NCBI GenBank assembly: GCA_036365145.1
Contig: JAEOAD010000024.1
Coordinates: 8,145,001-8,209,000 of the forward strand
Reading direction: 5' to 3'
Length of the DNA stretch: 64,000 bases
From: Orientallactaga sibirica
Taxonomy: Eukaryota; Chordata; Mammalia; Rodentia; Dipodidae
A program made the translations under genes and the position numbers. Below are positions 10,385 through 22,665 of the stretch, piece after piece. Each line of letters begins with the position of its first letter. The first letter of the stretch is position 1. The notes under the pieces are model-generated. The model did no database searches, was not told where the DNA came from, and saw only the letters and a list, made by a program, of their open reading frames with translations.

Positions 10385-12290
10385 CATGAATGGGGCCCTT
10401 GGGTTATCTTTAAAATATTAAATTGGTGTTGTATTAACACTGAGGGTCAGGGACCTATAGTCTCATCAAGAATCCCTGTCCAATTCCACCCTGACTTATG
10501 GAATTTATCTGGGAAAATTTACTTTTTGGTTTTATGGAAATTTGTAAATGATGCATCAAAAGGCATCAATTACAAAGTTAATGTGTTCTGAACAATCCTA
10601 TTGACTCTGAAAAATACGTCAGCTGATAGAATTGAAATCTTTAATGGTCTTTTACTGCAGGAAATGAAGCCATTCATAACTGGGAAGTGCGTTTTTAATT
10701 CTAAACAGGCAACCAAGAAGTTTTCATGGGTATTCAGCAACAGAGTATGCAGGTGCTTACTACTGTCTGGGGAAGTGATGTCATGGATTCAGATCATGAA
10801 CAGGTGAAAAACTTGGCAGGGAAAGCAGTTTAACCACTTCACAATTCAAGTCTCAACTTTCGGTGACCTATTTTTATAAATGAGTGAATTTTTCAGCCAT
10901 ATCATTCATGATAGCATCACCATTTGTACCTCGGGGCCAGAAGACATCTAGATAGTTGAGATGATAAACCAACTAGTTGTTAGTAAAACAGGAAAGATGA
11001 AACTGACATTTATAGAGTGTATCCAAAGTGTTGTAGGTGATATATATTTTATAGTACTTAATCATAATTTCTACCCTTAGGTACTATGTTTGTATTATTC
11101 CTCATACCTGACAAAATTAAGGTGATATGTTGAAGGAGACAGAAGTGTCATAGGAATGTTAAGAAAAAAATCCATGTCCAATATGATTGTGGTGCTCACC
11201 TCAAAAGAACTCAGAATGTCTCAGCTCCCTTCAGATATCTTTTTACGCTCTCTCCCTTCTTTTCATTCCCCCCTCTTCCCTTTCTTTCTTTTCTTCTTTA
11301 TTCTTTTAATTCTTTCTTTTGCTAGGATAAACACCCTCAATTAAAAAAACACTATTTTTCATCTTTATTTTTTTGTTGTTGTTGATTTGGAATGTGGAGC
11401 CAAGTCTTTGAATCATGATTCCTTCATCAAATTGAATATCTTAAAAAGTTTATGGCCTCCAATCTTGGGGAAATACATTCATGCTGCCATACTATCTTTT
11501 GAACAAATGTGGTTTATTTTCTTTAATGGACTTATCAGAATCAAAGATTTTAGGCTAAAATCAAGAAACTACAGCGTTTTTAGGACTGAGATCAGCCCAT
11601 AGCTGAAAATCAAGTTGTCTTTCTTAGCTGATGGGAAAACTGTGAAACATTTGTCGCTCCTTATGACATATATATATTTTGATTTAAAATCTTGAGAGTG
11701 TTTTCCAAATGACAAATATTTTTTCAAATTGTTTTGTTCATTTTTACCACCTTCACTGAAGCATGAATTGGCGCAGAAGTGGGCATTAGTCGTTGACTTG
11801 TGTGTGATTCAGTGGAGTGTTACTGCTTTCCAATTACTCAGACAGTGCCAAATACAGCTGTGTCCAGGAAGGATTTCAGAGTTCCTTAACAATCTCTGTA
11901 TACCACAACTGAATTTACTTGGGTTGGAGGTTAACTATTATAGTGGATCTGAACTCAGAAAGTTTCTAGGTTATTATTTTTAAAAATATGAGTTACTTAG
12001 AAATATTGCCAAATTCACAACATAATGTAGGTTGATGCTTTTTAATTTATGATTCTTGGAGTTAGTCTATACACTCATCTAGCATAAATTGGAGAATTGT
12101 GAAATATTAGCCCAGGATGACAACTTTTCTGTGAATGCAAAAGGAAGGACATATGTTTAGCAGACATGAACCTATCAAGTTACTCGTCAGAGTAATATAT
12201 CTTATTAATGTCTACCTCTGCACTAACAATACTGTGAATTTAGATGTGTTATTAGCTGTTTATTATCCAGTTCCAATTAATAGATTCACT
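10385..12290. other. Unique DNA, no gene recognised
   Basis: Several frames of 60-90 codons occur (for example 10601-10807 and 11729-11983) but none shows family resemblance or convincing splice context. A pyrimidine-rich run lies at 11246-11320. Confidence 0.45.
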
Positions 12291-12293
12291 GTT

Positions 12294-12352
12294 GCATGGA
12301 TTAAATGAGAGCTGTGTGTAAAATGTCTGTCATAGTACTATGCTAGCACTGA
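12294..12352 (+). mobile_element. Possible MIR fragment
   Basis: 'ggattaaatgagagctgtgtg' followed by 'aaaatgtctgtcatagtac' resembles the 3' half of MIR. It is short and old, so the call is tentative. Confidence 0.35.
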
Positions 12353-12551
12353 TCTATCACCTACAACCAATGAGTTTCCTGGACTGATGAAATCTACAGA
12401 AGTCTACACATGATTTCTACAGATGGTGCTGTTCATGAACTGTTCAGAATCCTCCCTTTGATAAGTATAAACATTTTCCTAGTTAAAAAAGGCACAAATC
12501 ACAATAGAGACTTTAATATATTTTGGGATAAATATCCATTTCATTGGGTAG

Positions 12552-12602
<51 letters not shown>

Positions 12603-12740
12603 TGTGTGTGCATGTGCAAAAGAACTCCAGACACATCCGCCACCTTGTGCATCTGGCTTACGTGTGTCTTGGAGAATTGAACTTGGGTCATTTGGCTTTA
12701 TATTCAAGCAACTCAGCTACTAAGACATCTCTTCATCCCT
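12552..12740 (-). mobile_element. B2-like SINE, minus strand, with (TG)n
   Basis: The reverse-strand body (aagaactccagacacat, ttgtgcatctggctta, gaattgaacttgggtc) and the decayed head 'taagacatctcttcatcc' are present. The usual GA/CT-rich part is replaced by a (TG)n tract at 12554-12610. Confidence 0.85.
12554..12610. repeat. (TG)n microsatellite
   Basis: Nearly uninterrupted TG run of about 57 bases at the tail side of a minus-strand SINE. Confidence 0.97.
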
Positions 12741-12742
12741 AA

Positions 12743-15700
12743 GGAAAATTTCCTACATAGCACTTTATTTATTTATTGGTATAGAACATTACTATCGTTG
12801 TGTTTAGTAAATTGTCACATAGCAATTATTATGTGTGGCTTGTAGCAAACAAAGCCCCAGCCTGTAAAATTCTACCAAGTCATTTGAAGACATTCTGTTT
12901 CCTAGATTCTGAAGAATTTCATTCAGAATGTCCTCAAAATAGTTATTCCACTTAAGCTCTCTGTTACTACATTGCATCAACTAAAAGACGGGATATTAAA
13001 AAAAAACAAACTGAATTTTCTTCATATAATTTGCCACTAGGTGGTTATAGCTCTTAGCACCAAAATGAGACTATGCCGCAATGCCAGGAAAGGGATGTTG
13101 ATTAATTATATCAGGTTTATAGAAGGACAACTTTGAGATGCTATTCACATTTCTTTAACTGCTCTTATCAGAGATTCTCTTTTACACCACCAGTGGACAG
13201 ACTCAAGATAACTCCAGTGCACAATAAAGCAAGCTACATTAGCTCAGATTGCCACAGGTTTTGTATCATTGCACTATTTCTCTGTCTCTAGTTCCTTGCT
13301 GTTTTAGGTGTAAGTATAGACAGTCCATAAAATGCCTGTACAATGTGAAAACAGTGGGGAAGACTGAGATTTATGAAGATGGAGAATCTAAAGAAACTCA
13401 CTACATCTTCTTTAATTTTGCAGTGAAACAAAAATTGTTCAGAAAATAGGTGAATCAAAAACTACATAACATAATTTTCCTGGATGTTACATTCATTTTC
13501 ACGTGCTTAGCCATCACAATTAAAAATCCACAAGAACATTTAAAACTTAAATAACTTCAAAATTTAACTGGAAGGTTAAAAGTAATCTTATTATTTCTTT
13601 CCTCATTTAACCTGATAGAAGTTATGACCAATTTGAGAATTTTGTTTGGACTACAAAATAAATAAACTATGTGTATAGACACCAGCCACTTGGAAATAAA
13701 CTACTGAATAATAGGCAAATTATAGCAATAGGATAAAGTGAAAAAAATACTCTTTACAAGTAAACAACAAGATATTTACCACAAGAAAAAGGGTACTCAT
13801 TATGGCTATAATAGGAATGGGGCTTTTATGAGAGGAGTTGCAGAAAACAGTCTTACAATCTACCATTAAGTGGACTTTCTGCTCTCATAACCATTTGATC
13901 TATGGTTATGCTTTTAAGAAAGGGATAAAAGGAAATTTAATTTTAATTTTAATATCCTAGTGCCCACATAGGAAGCAAATCTGTGGTGGATAAAGGAACT
14001 TATGCGCTTTTGATATAAAGAATAGTTACACACATGAAATTGCTAGAAACAAGGAAATCCAGAGCAGAGCTGAAATATTTCCTGGGGTGGGCACACTGTC
14101 AGATACTCCAGAATACTGTATAAGCACACTAAGTATTTGTTAATTAATTAATCTAAAATAATTTCTGTGAATTTAGTAAATATTATCCACATTCATGAAT
14201 AAAAGCTTAAGTGACACTGTAGGAGCTAAATTAGGTCTTCAAAAATGTTCTTTGCAGATTTGGTAAATGCACATACATAATCATATGTGCAAAAAACCAT
14301 CCCCACACAAATATCTGACTCAGAAACACTACACTTATATTCCAAATTTAATCTCATGGACAAGATTTACAAAAAAAAAAAAAAATAGTCTCATGGACAA
14401 TATTTACAACAAGCCACATAAACAACAACATGGAAAGAAATTAAAATTGAATTAAAATAACACAAAGGAAGTGATAGTATAAGACACTAGGCAACAAATG
14501 GATATTAAATGAAAGATATAAAATACAACATCTACGAATCAGAGATACAGTGAGAAAGCACATAGTAATTGAAGGGACTGAGTGATGTGTTAGGCACTGC
14601 CCTGCTCCATTAGTGTATACAAATGGAATTAAATAGTATTGTGATAAATCTTTTTGTTGATTAAAGTCATTAAACCCCAAATTATCCTTACCCTTTATAA
14701 TTTCCATGGCCACCTTACTCCAAAGTGCTAGAATATAGGAACTTTAAGGGAATAGTGCAAACAGGAGAGAGAAGATGAGATTTTTATAGAAAATTTCCTC
14801 TAATCTGCCTTTGATGAAGAAGATTTATTATAACTGTCATAGAGAAGGTACTGAGAAAAACGACTAAAGAAGGATGAAGATTCCAAAACAAGAAATGATA
14901 TTGTACATAGGCCAAAAGGAAACAGCACATGAGCAGACTCCTAATTAGAAGATGAAAAGTTAGGGTAGACTAGTTCTTTATTTCTAAAAGGGAGATAGAT
15001 AATACATCATACAGAACATTTACTAAATGTCTTCTCAGGTAATTCTTTGTAAAAGAATGATCTGAATGAAGAACTTTCCATGAACATCTTGTGGGTAGAG
15101 ATTGCTATAATTTGATTATTCCCATCATTCCAGTTAAGCAAGGGACGCAAATGTCATCAAAGGAAAATCAGGTAAGACACACCCATAGACGCTGTCCATA
15201 TGAAGTCATAGGTCATTAAACTGCCACTGAGCTCAGTGTTCCCAATCCTAATGGAGACCGTATTGTGTGGGTGTGGCTAGGCCAAATCTATATAACCATT
15301 CCCTGGAGACTCTAGTCAATGTACCAAATTACCATAGTGGTCTGTATGAAAACAAAAATGCCAATGAAAGTCAATGGATTTTTAAAATTTAGCTCCCTAC
15401 AATTAACTTAAAAAAATTAAAATAAGTGAAGCAAATTTCATTATATTCTTTTTATCTTTTTCTCAGAATTCAACTTAAAGTAGTGTGCTACCATCACGAG
15501 TACATCTGACAGTTGATAAATGATATAAGAATATTCAGAAAATTAAAGTAAAAACACTAATTATTCAGGAAGGGAGATTCTTTCATTTTGGAGTACAATT
15601 CACCTGACTGCCCTGCACAGTGGGAGTAGCTTACTCATCTCTAGTGCTACCCATAGGGCAGAGCCATTTGGGTGAAGGGCCCGTGGAGAACACAACAGGA

Positions 15701-16410
15701 CTGAACAGAACTTGATGTGAGGGTCTGACACTGTACACGGATGACAAGCAAGTTCAGGAGCAGCAAAGGGACGTGAATGAGGAGTCTCTGAAGATAATAA
15801 CTTCAGAATACCTTTCAACCTTTCATCTCCTTTCTTCCTCTAGCTAAGGTTAAAAGTAAGTTTGACACCTTGTTCTATTGCCTGCACTTACCCTCAGGTA
15901 ATAAAAGAGACAATGAAATATAATAATGGGTCCCAGTGTTCCATGTCACTGTATTACATCTATTACACATTTCTACAAGTTCAAACACACTCTGCCCAGT
16001 GATTTTAAATCACTGAGCTATATTTAAAAGAAAATAAAAGAAAACATTAGAGTGGACAGGTCACTAAGTCTATTTTTATTTTTATTTTATTTTTTTTTGT
16101 CCTTGCCTCTAAAGTGGTTGACATCTTCCTTAACACCATATCTTTGCAGTTTCTAAAGATTCTGTTACAGCTTAACTGTAAAATGTTAATTAATTAAATT
16201 ATTCATCAGTTGGTTCTTTAAATACTCATTATACCACTTATTAGGGAAAGTAAATATAATATTAATAGAAATAATAATTATATTCACTGAGTGCCCACTT
16301 GATACTCAGGAAGATGTATACTGATTCTAAAGATTACTTGGACCTTTTTTTTCCCCCCAGTAAAAGCATAATCATTTGAACCCAAAAGAATAAAAACTTA
16401 CATATGTATA
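12743..16410. other. Unique AT-rich DNA, no gene recognised
   Basis: About 3.7 kb without a recognisable interspersed repeat or exon. Short A or T runs occur near 14370 and 16069-16097. Frames such as 14441-14713 (minus) and 15600-15818 (minus) show no family resemblance. Confidence 0.45.
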
Positions 16411-16426
16411 AGATGTGTCCTTTTAA

Positions 16427-16572
16427 GCCGGGTGTAGTGGTGCACACCTTTGATCCCAGCACTTGGGAGGCAGAGGTGGGAGGATCACTGTGAGTTCAAG
16501 GCCACCCTGTGACTATCAAGTGAATTCCAGGTCAGCCTGGGCTAGAGAGGGACCCTACCTTGAAAAATCAAG

Positions 16573-16622
<50 letters not shown>
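16427..16622 (+). mobile_element. Full-length B1 SINE with (GA)n tail
   Basis: Complete B1 from 'gccgggtgtagtggtgcaca' to 'gaccctaccttgaaaaatc', in good condition. The A tail has become a (GA)n run at 16578-16622. The octamer gtcctttt flanks it at 16417-16424 and 16623-16630, a target-site duplication. Confidence 0.95.
16578..16622. repeat. (GA)n microsatellite
   Basis: Uninterrupted GA run in the tail of the B1 element. It generates the RERERE stretch of an accidental frame at 16463-16723. Confidence 0.97.
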
Positions 16623-16625
<3 letters not shown>

Positions 16626-16630
16626 CTTTT

Positions 16631-17486
16631 GACACAGGAAATATTTATGTGTTGAGTCATTCTAATTTGATCAATGGTAAACCTACTGAAATATGGAAAT
16701 ATTCTAACATGAATAATATCTAGTGAGTACTTTCATTAATGTGAGAATAATTCTAAAAGAATGGATAGCAAAAAGAAGTAAGCATGGACATTTCCTTTAA
16801 TTCATCTTTACCACATTATTCCTAGAAAGACTTTATGTGGTTGCCATCCCCCCCCAAACAAAACAACAACAACAAAAAATTTTACAATATTTCCCTCCCT
16901 ATTTTCTTCTCATTTTCTGAAATCAGCAAACTAAGAATCCCATTATTTGGTTTCTTGTCAATTGCTGAAAATTATTCATGCCTCTTCAGCATACACTCAC
17001 TGGAAGTTGAATATCTGTACCTCTGGCTGTTACAAGATACCTGTGAGGAAAAGATGCTAAAGAAGGCAGGCAATGTAAGTCAAGAAGAAAGCTAAGAGAA
17101 AGCTACCCAAAGTTGGGTGCACTTCTTAAAGGGCAAAGCATCCCATATCTGGAATCTCTGAGGGACCCTGGCAGGATGTCTCAGGTTCCTAGCTATGCCT
17201 CTTAGGCTAGAGAGTCATCCCAGGAAAGCAGAAGATAGGAATATCAATGCCAAGTGTCTTACCAGCTCCTTGATCAATGGGGCTTCTTGCCCTTTTATCC
17301 TCTGCTATTTGCACGCCTCACTAGGGGTCTTACTTAAGGCAAAATGGCAAACACTAATTTCTACATTGTCATTCATATATCCTGGGAGAAAGACTTGGAT
17401 ACTCAGACTAGATAGTCTGTTCCAAAAGCTGCATTTATCATGTGGATTACCACTCACACATCACCCCTTGAAACAGCTTCTGAGAG

Positions 17487-17527
<41 letters not shown>

Positions 17528-17704
17528 AGCTGAGGGAAGAAATTTCAGGTGTGAGGAGCAAATTCCAGGATTTTTATAGGTCAGCCTTTTTTCTAAGGTC
17601 CAATATAATAGAGTTATTACTCAAATTTCTTTAAAAAACTCAAATTAGGTTGCCAATGCATTTTGAATGGAAAATACAAGTGGGTTTGTATATGGGTATG
17701 TTTA
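16631..17704. other. Unique DNA ending in a long poly(A) tract
   Basis: No repeat family is recognised. A 38-base A tract at 17489-17526 follows about 400 bases of less AT-rich sequence, which could be a retrocopy of an unknown RNA, but no target-site duplication is visible. Confidence 0.4.
17489..17526. repeat. Poly(A) tract
   Basis: Uninterrupted A run of 38 bases, source element not identified. Confidence 0.95.
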
Positions 17705-17707
17705 TAG

Positions 17708-17866
17708 ACATATTGTTTTGAGGGAAGAAGGGATAAGGCAGAGTCTCATTCTAACTCACACTGAGCTGGAATTCACACTGTAGTCCAGGCTGGCCTCAAA
17801 CTCATGGAGATACTCCTGCCTCATCCTGCCAAGTGCTGGAATTAAAGGCATGCCCAGCTGTATTAA
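17708..17866 (-). mobile_element. B1 SINE, minus strand, diverged
   Basis: Reverse-strand B1 blocks gagtctcattctaactca, gtccaggctggcctcaaac and aagtgctggaattaaaggca. Several substitutions indicate an older copy. Confidence 0.85.
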
Positions 17867-18073
17867 CACACTTTTATGTGTATCCAAATAACTGATATAG
17901 AGTACAATTTAGAGTTGTATGAATCCGAAATAAAAGATAGGGAATTTTATATGACTTTTATGTCAATATATTGTATGTCTATCATTAGATAAGCACCTGG
18001 TCTCAGAACGAAATACTTAGTTCAGTAAGGTTTAACTCAAGGTTTTTAAATAATATTTTTGCACCCTTAAAGA

Positions 18074-18287
18074 ATGCTGGAGAAATAGCTTAGTGGTTAA
18101 GGAGCTTGCTTGTGAAGCCTAAGGACCAGGTTTGATGTAAGACAGATGAACAAGGTAGTGCATGCATCATATAGTTTGTTTGCAGTGGCTACAGGCCCTG
18201 GCATGCCTATTCTCTCTCTCTTTCTCTCTCTCTTTCTATTTGACTTGTTCTTTCTCTCTGCCAATCAAATAAATGAATTTTTTTTAA
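18074..18287 (+). mobile_element. B2-like SINE
   Basis: Head 'gctggagaaatagcttagtgg', body 'gtttgtttgcagtggcta' and 'ggccctggcatgcc', a CT-rich run at 18210-18236 and a caaataaatgaa tail. The B-box region is shortened (ccaggtttgatg). Confidence 0.88.
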
Positions 18288-18289
18288 TG

Positions 18290-18995
18290 TGTGACACTGA
18301 GGACAGAAAATAACATAACAAAAAGTAAATAATGACAAACAGTATTATGTAGGACCCCAGTGCTACGGTGAAATGGAAAGAAATGCCCCAATGGGACTAT
18401 GCTATCACAGAACTGTAATGCTGTTAAATATCTGAAGACCTCTAATGCTCCACAATATATTAGCTCCAATACTAAATGTTTGTGAATTTTCATTGAAGTA
18501 ACAATAGTATTTATGTGAATTTAATAACTAACTTCTCAATCATAAAAGGGCAGGGTTCACTTATCAAAATTATTGTACTCTTGCAGAAAATTACAAATCC
18601 TTCAAAGTTTCAGTAAAATGCAACAGATATGAGGTACAGGAGGGACTTTGCCTAGTGTAAAAACCAAGCTCTTGAATACTTGTTCTCCTCCCATAATCCT
18701 TTGAAGTTGGAGGAGAAACATAATTACAGACATTACATCCAAATAGATCAAGCTCTTCCTTATTAGTGTCTCAGTGATCAAGCAATCTAAATTTGTGACC
18801 ATACTCAAAGTAAAAAAAAAAAAAAAACACTGTAAAATATTCATGTTCATCCCACTGTTCTTCAATATCTTTGATTTTATACATAAAGTAACAAAAAAAT
18901 TGTGCTGGGGACATGGATCAACATAAGTTGGATGACCCAATTCAAATGTATAGAAACTACCAAATAAATGCAAGATGTATAACATATAGCTAAAC
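18290..18995. other. Unique AT-rich DNA
   Basis: No gene or repeat family recognised. The 127-codon minus-strand frame at 18602-18985 crosses an A tract at 18812-18827 and has no family resemblance, so I regard it as accidental. Confidence 0.45.
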
Positions 18996-18999
18996 TGAG

Positions 19000-19205
19000 C
19001 ATGTCTATAACCATAAGAGAGAGAAATAGGAGAATCCTGAAGCTCAGGGGCCAGCTAGCTTGGCAAACAGAACAGCAAACAAGAGAGACCTGCCCTCAAA
19101 CAATGTAGAAGGTTATTCTTTGACCTTTACGTGAGTTCTGTGGCATGGGATGCCACACTCACAGACAACACACACACACTCAGTCACGCACCACATACAT
19201 ATATA
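19000..19205 (+). mobile_element. B4-type SINE
   Basis: 'aggagaatcctgaagctcag' and 'ggccagctagcttggcaaa' are followed by 'gagacctgccctcaaa', 'ttctttgacctttacgtg' and a CA-rich end. This is the ordered signature of rodent B4 elements. Confidence 0.65.
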
Positions 19206-19837
19206 ATTCAAAACTTAAAAGAAGAAAAGTGATGAAAAAAATACTTTCAATAGTAAAATATAAATTGAATACACAAATTTTCATTATTATTATTTTATTA
19301 TCTTCAAACTTCCTGAAGTGATTATGTATATATGTTGCCTGTTTTTATTTAATCTTCTCCAGGGCATAAGAGGTAACAAAGAGATTCTCATCTAATCAAA
19401 TAAACAATATAGACTGACTGAGACATAGTGCAACAAAGAGATAATGATTAGACCTCGTCTATTGAGTATAAATTTCATTACAAATTCATTATAATATTGA
19501 AATAATAACTGATTGATAAAAGTGACACACACAAAAAAAGTGACACAAGTAATAGAAATTGAGATCATGACTGTAGTGACAAGAAATGTAATTTATGAAT
19601 GAAAATTTTGTTTGAAAGACAACAGTGTATTAATTCCACCTCTTTTCACATGTAAATATAAAGTTACTAGAGAGGAACTACTTTCTTTAGTGGCTATTAC
19701 AGGAAAAATATAGGTAAATTTCTCTTATATATTATTCTAATTATTATGATGAAACAACACTGAAAGAAAATGATGGTCTTATTTTGCAAGTATTTTACTC
19801 CCTAACCTTGAGTACCCAAAATATTGGGGGAAAAGTC

Positions 19838-19883
<46 letters not shown>

Positions 19884-20060
19884 TATACTAAATTGAGAGC
19901 CATAATCCATTTTGAAAATGCAAAATGGTACTATGAAATTAATAAAAAATCATAAGTAACTAATTTACAAAATTAAAATATCCAATACCAACACACATGT
20001 GACATAGATGGAGACGTGGATGCATTATATTCACCTTTGGGGAAACTGGGTCATTATAAC
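19206..20060. other. Unique AT-rich DNA with (TG)n
   Basis: Nothing is recognised except a TG microsatellite at 19843-19877. Confidence 0.5.
19843..19877. repeat. (TG)n microsatellite
   Basis: Uninterrupted TG run of 35 bases. Confidence 0.97.
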
Positions 20061-20240
20061 TGCAAGTGAATGTTGATATAAATGGAGTAAATGTGCCTGT
20101 AGATAAATGGAGATTATAAATGGAGTAAGTGTGTTTGTAGCTGAATATGTAGATATAAATTGAGTGTTATGTGGGTATATGGAGAGATTTAAATTGAGAA
20201 AGTATGCCTGCAGGTGAGTGTAGAAATACAGATCAAAAAG
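20061..20240. repeat. Degenerate minisatellite, unit about 37-40 bases
   Basis: Four to five imperfect copies of a unit built from 'tgtaggtgaat', 'gatataaatggagtaa' and 'gtgtgcc' follow one another. Copies start near 20061, 20098, 20136, 20176 and 20208 and differ by substitutions and small indels. Confidence 0.65.
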
Positions 20241-22143
20241 CTTTAGAATCTCTGTATTGTAAGACTCAGTAATTCCACTTTCAAGTAATTATCAGAGAAG
20301 CCAGAAATGTATATATCATATAACATTACAAAAACAGTGACAGCTTAATTATGTGCATTAGAAGATTACAACCTCTAAATTAAGACAATTTCAAACTTGC
20401 TTGAAACATTAAAAATTAATAGAGTTTTTTCTCAAATGTCAGGAAGACAAAGGTTTTTCATTTTCCTTTCTCATGTTCTTTATTTTGGTAATCTACTATA
20501 AGCCTGTATTGCTTGTACCATAAGAGGAAGTGTTATAACCGAGGTTAGTAGAGAGGTGTGATGGACATGAAACAGGGTAATGAAACAGGCACATTTTTAG
20601 CATGTTTAGAGAAGTCTTGGGGTGTACAGAGACTCAAATGCCTGACTAAGGAATTGCTATGCCATTGAGTAGGTAGTGGGGAGCAATTGAAGTTCTCCAA
20701 ATAGGGAATTCACACAGTCAATTTGATGTTGTTATGGTATGGTTAGATTTTAGTGATCTTAACAATGTAGCATTAGAAAATTTCAAGATACTACATTTGC
20801 TTAATAAATAGATTTCCTTTTAGATATGCAAACTAATCCCTTGTTGCCAAAGCTCATCTGAAGCAGTAACAGTAAGCACTGCAGTGTGCTCTGGGCATGG
20901 AGGAAGTTCAAATGAGCCATAGGAAAAGGCAGACTGAAGCCACACATCCACAGCCTGGGTCCTGGAGTTTTACATTCAACTGTGAAAATAATGAGGACCA
21001 TGGGTTTCTCAGTTACTTCATCCCTGCATTGGACTTTTGGAACATGAAATACTTCAAAACATAAAAAAAAAAAAAAAAAAGAATAGAATTCATATTGCTT
21101 TCAGTGAGAATATTGTCAGATTTGCTATATCACTCATGCTGGCTAATCTGATATTCCTCACCTCCCATTCTCCCTGCAATCCCACTTAAGATCCATGTTA
21201 CTTCTCAGTTATGTAAAACTTTAAGTTCAGTGTGTGGTTTTGAACTGACTTCAAATATGCCTTACCAATCAATTTGTTCCTTTTGATGACCAAACTTATA
21301 AACTACATCATGCTATGAAATGAACTGGTTTTAGCACTGAGTAGTCCCCTCTCATTCTGTAAGAGAATTCATAACCTCACATCTACACCATTACCACGTC
21401 ACTAACATAATATCCATACACTTTCTTTAATTTTTTTTTCCCTTAAACGACCTTCTGACTTTTGAACTCAGGTTGACCACATGGTTTCCCCATATATGGT
21501 CATATACATTGCCACTGGTACTAATTCAGAATTCATACTACGTGGTCTTCTAGTTCTGTTTCATTCATGTCCACTTTTTTTCTGGTTGGATCATAGATAG
21601 ATTTGGAAAGAATATGAAAAATGTTTTATACTTTTCCTGAACAAATAAAAATTCAGGGGATTCTCAATTTATTTTTCTAAAATCAAATTTAAATATGGGA
21701 AAGTTTATCTTAATCTGTCAGTAATTTAGTAAGTATCTGTAGTACTATTAGTCAAAGCAACCCAAAATTTGGAAATAAAACACAAGAAGCAGAACATTTT
21801 GTTTCAACCCATAAAACACTAGGATCTTTGGCTCCAGGTTTTGGGACCATACTTCAGATTACTGGAAAATAATGGGCCATTGATAGGAAAGTCCTGAAAT
21901 AAATAATTCTGTGTAGCCAGAGAGGAAGCAAGAACATAAATTAGCTCATAAATCTTGCTTATTTGTGAAACATATTTATACTTTTTGAAATTTAGTTTTA
22001 GAACAGATGTTATGATTTTTGTTGATGTTCATTCAGAAGTGGTCTAATCTTAAAAGCTCTTTTGAGGGTGGGAAGTGGAGTGGCACAGCTTTACTGAATT
22101 TTAGTAATAATATATACATTTGCATTATACATATGTTTTGTAA
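20241..22143. other. Unique AT-rich DNA
   Basis: No exon or repeat family recognised; a short A tract lies at 21063-21080. Confidence 0.45.
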
Positions 22144-22354
22144 AATATTTTATTTATTTATTTACTTATTTATTTGAGAGAGAGAAGCAGATACAGGAGA
22201 GAGAAAGAAAAAACAGACATGCCAGGGCCTCTCACCACTGCAAATGAATTCCAGACTCGTGCTACCTTGTGCATCTGGCTTTATATGAGTATTAGGGAAT
22301 TGAACATGGGTCCTTTGGCTTACCAGGCAAGCTCCCTAACCACTAAGCAATCCT
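22144..22354 (-). mobile_element. B2-like SINE, minus strand
   Basis: It starts with a (TTTA)n tail and 'gagagagagaagcaga', runs through 'acatgccagggcctctc' and 'cttgtgcatctggcttta', and ends at the head 'aaccactaagcaatcctc'. Confidence 0.9.
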
Positions 22355-22492
22355 CTATTTTATTTTTTCTTAACTCTTTATTTATTCATTTATACTTATT
22401 ATATATGGATTCTCATTTTATTCTGCACTACGAAATTTACATATATCTGGAGAATAATATTTATTAAGTAATTATAAATTCACAGTATAAAA

Positions 22493-22665
22493 TAATTTAT
22501 TTATTTACTTATTGTGTGTGTAAATTTATGAATGCTCCAGGGCCTTTGCCACTGCAAATGAGCACTTTGTTTTCTGTCCAGCTTACTTAGGTGATCTGGG
22601 AATTTAAATGAGCAGTGGGCTGTGCAAACAAGCACCTTTAACTGCTGAGGTATCATCTCAGATTC
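22493..22665 (-). mobile_element. B2-like SINE, minus strand, old
   Basis: A diverged copy: 'ccagggcctttgccactgca', 'gggaatttaaatgagcag' and the head remnant 'taactgctgaggtatcatctc'. It lies about 140 bases from the previous copy in the same orientation. Confidence 0.65.

Noticed and set aside
18602..18985. 127-codon minus-strand frame
   Set aside because: It crosses a poly(A) run read as Phe repeats; no recognised domain, no promoter or splice context.
20061..20240. Spaced repeats as a CRISPR array
   Set aside because: Units are degenerate and contiguous with no unique spacers, and the host is a mammal.
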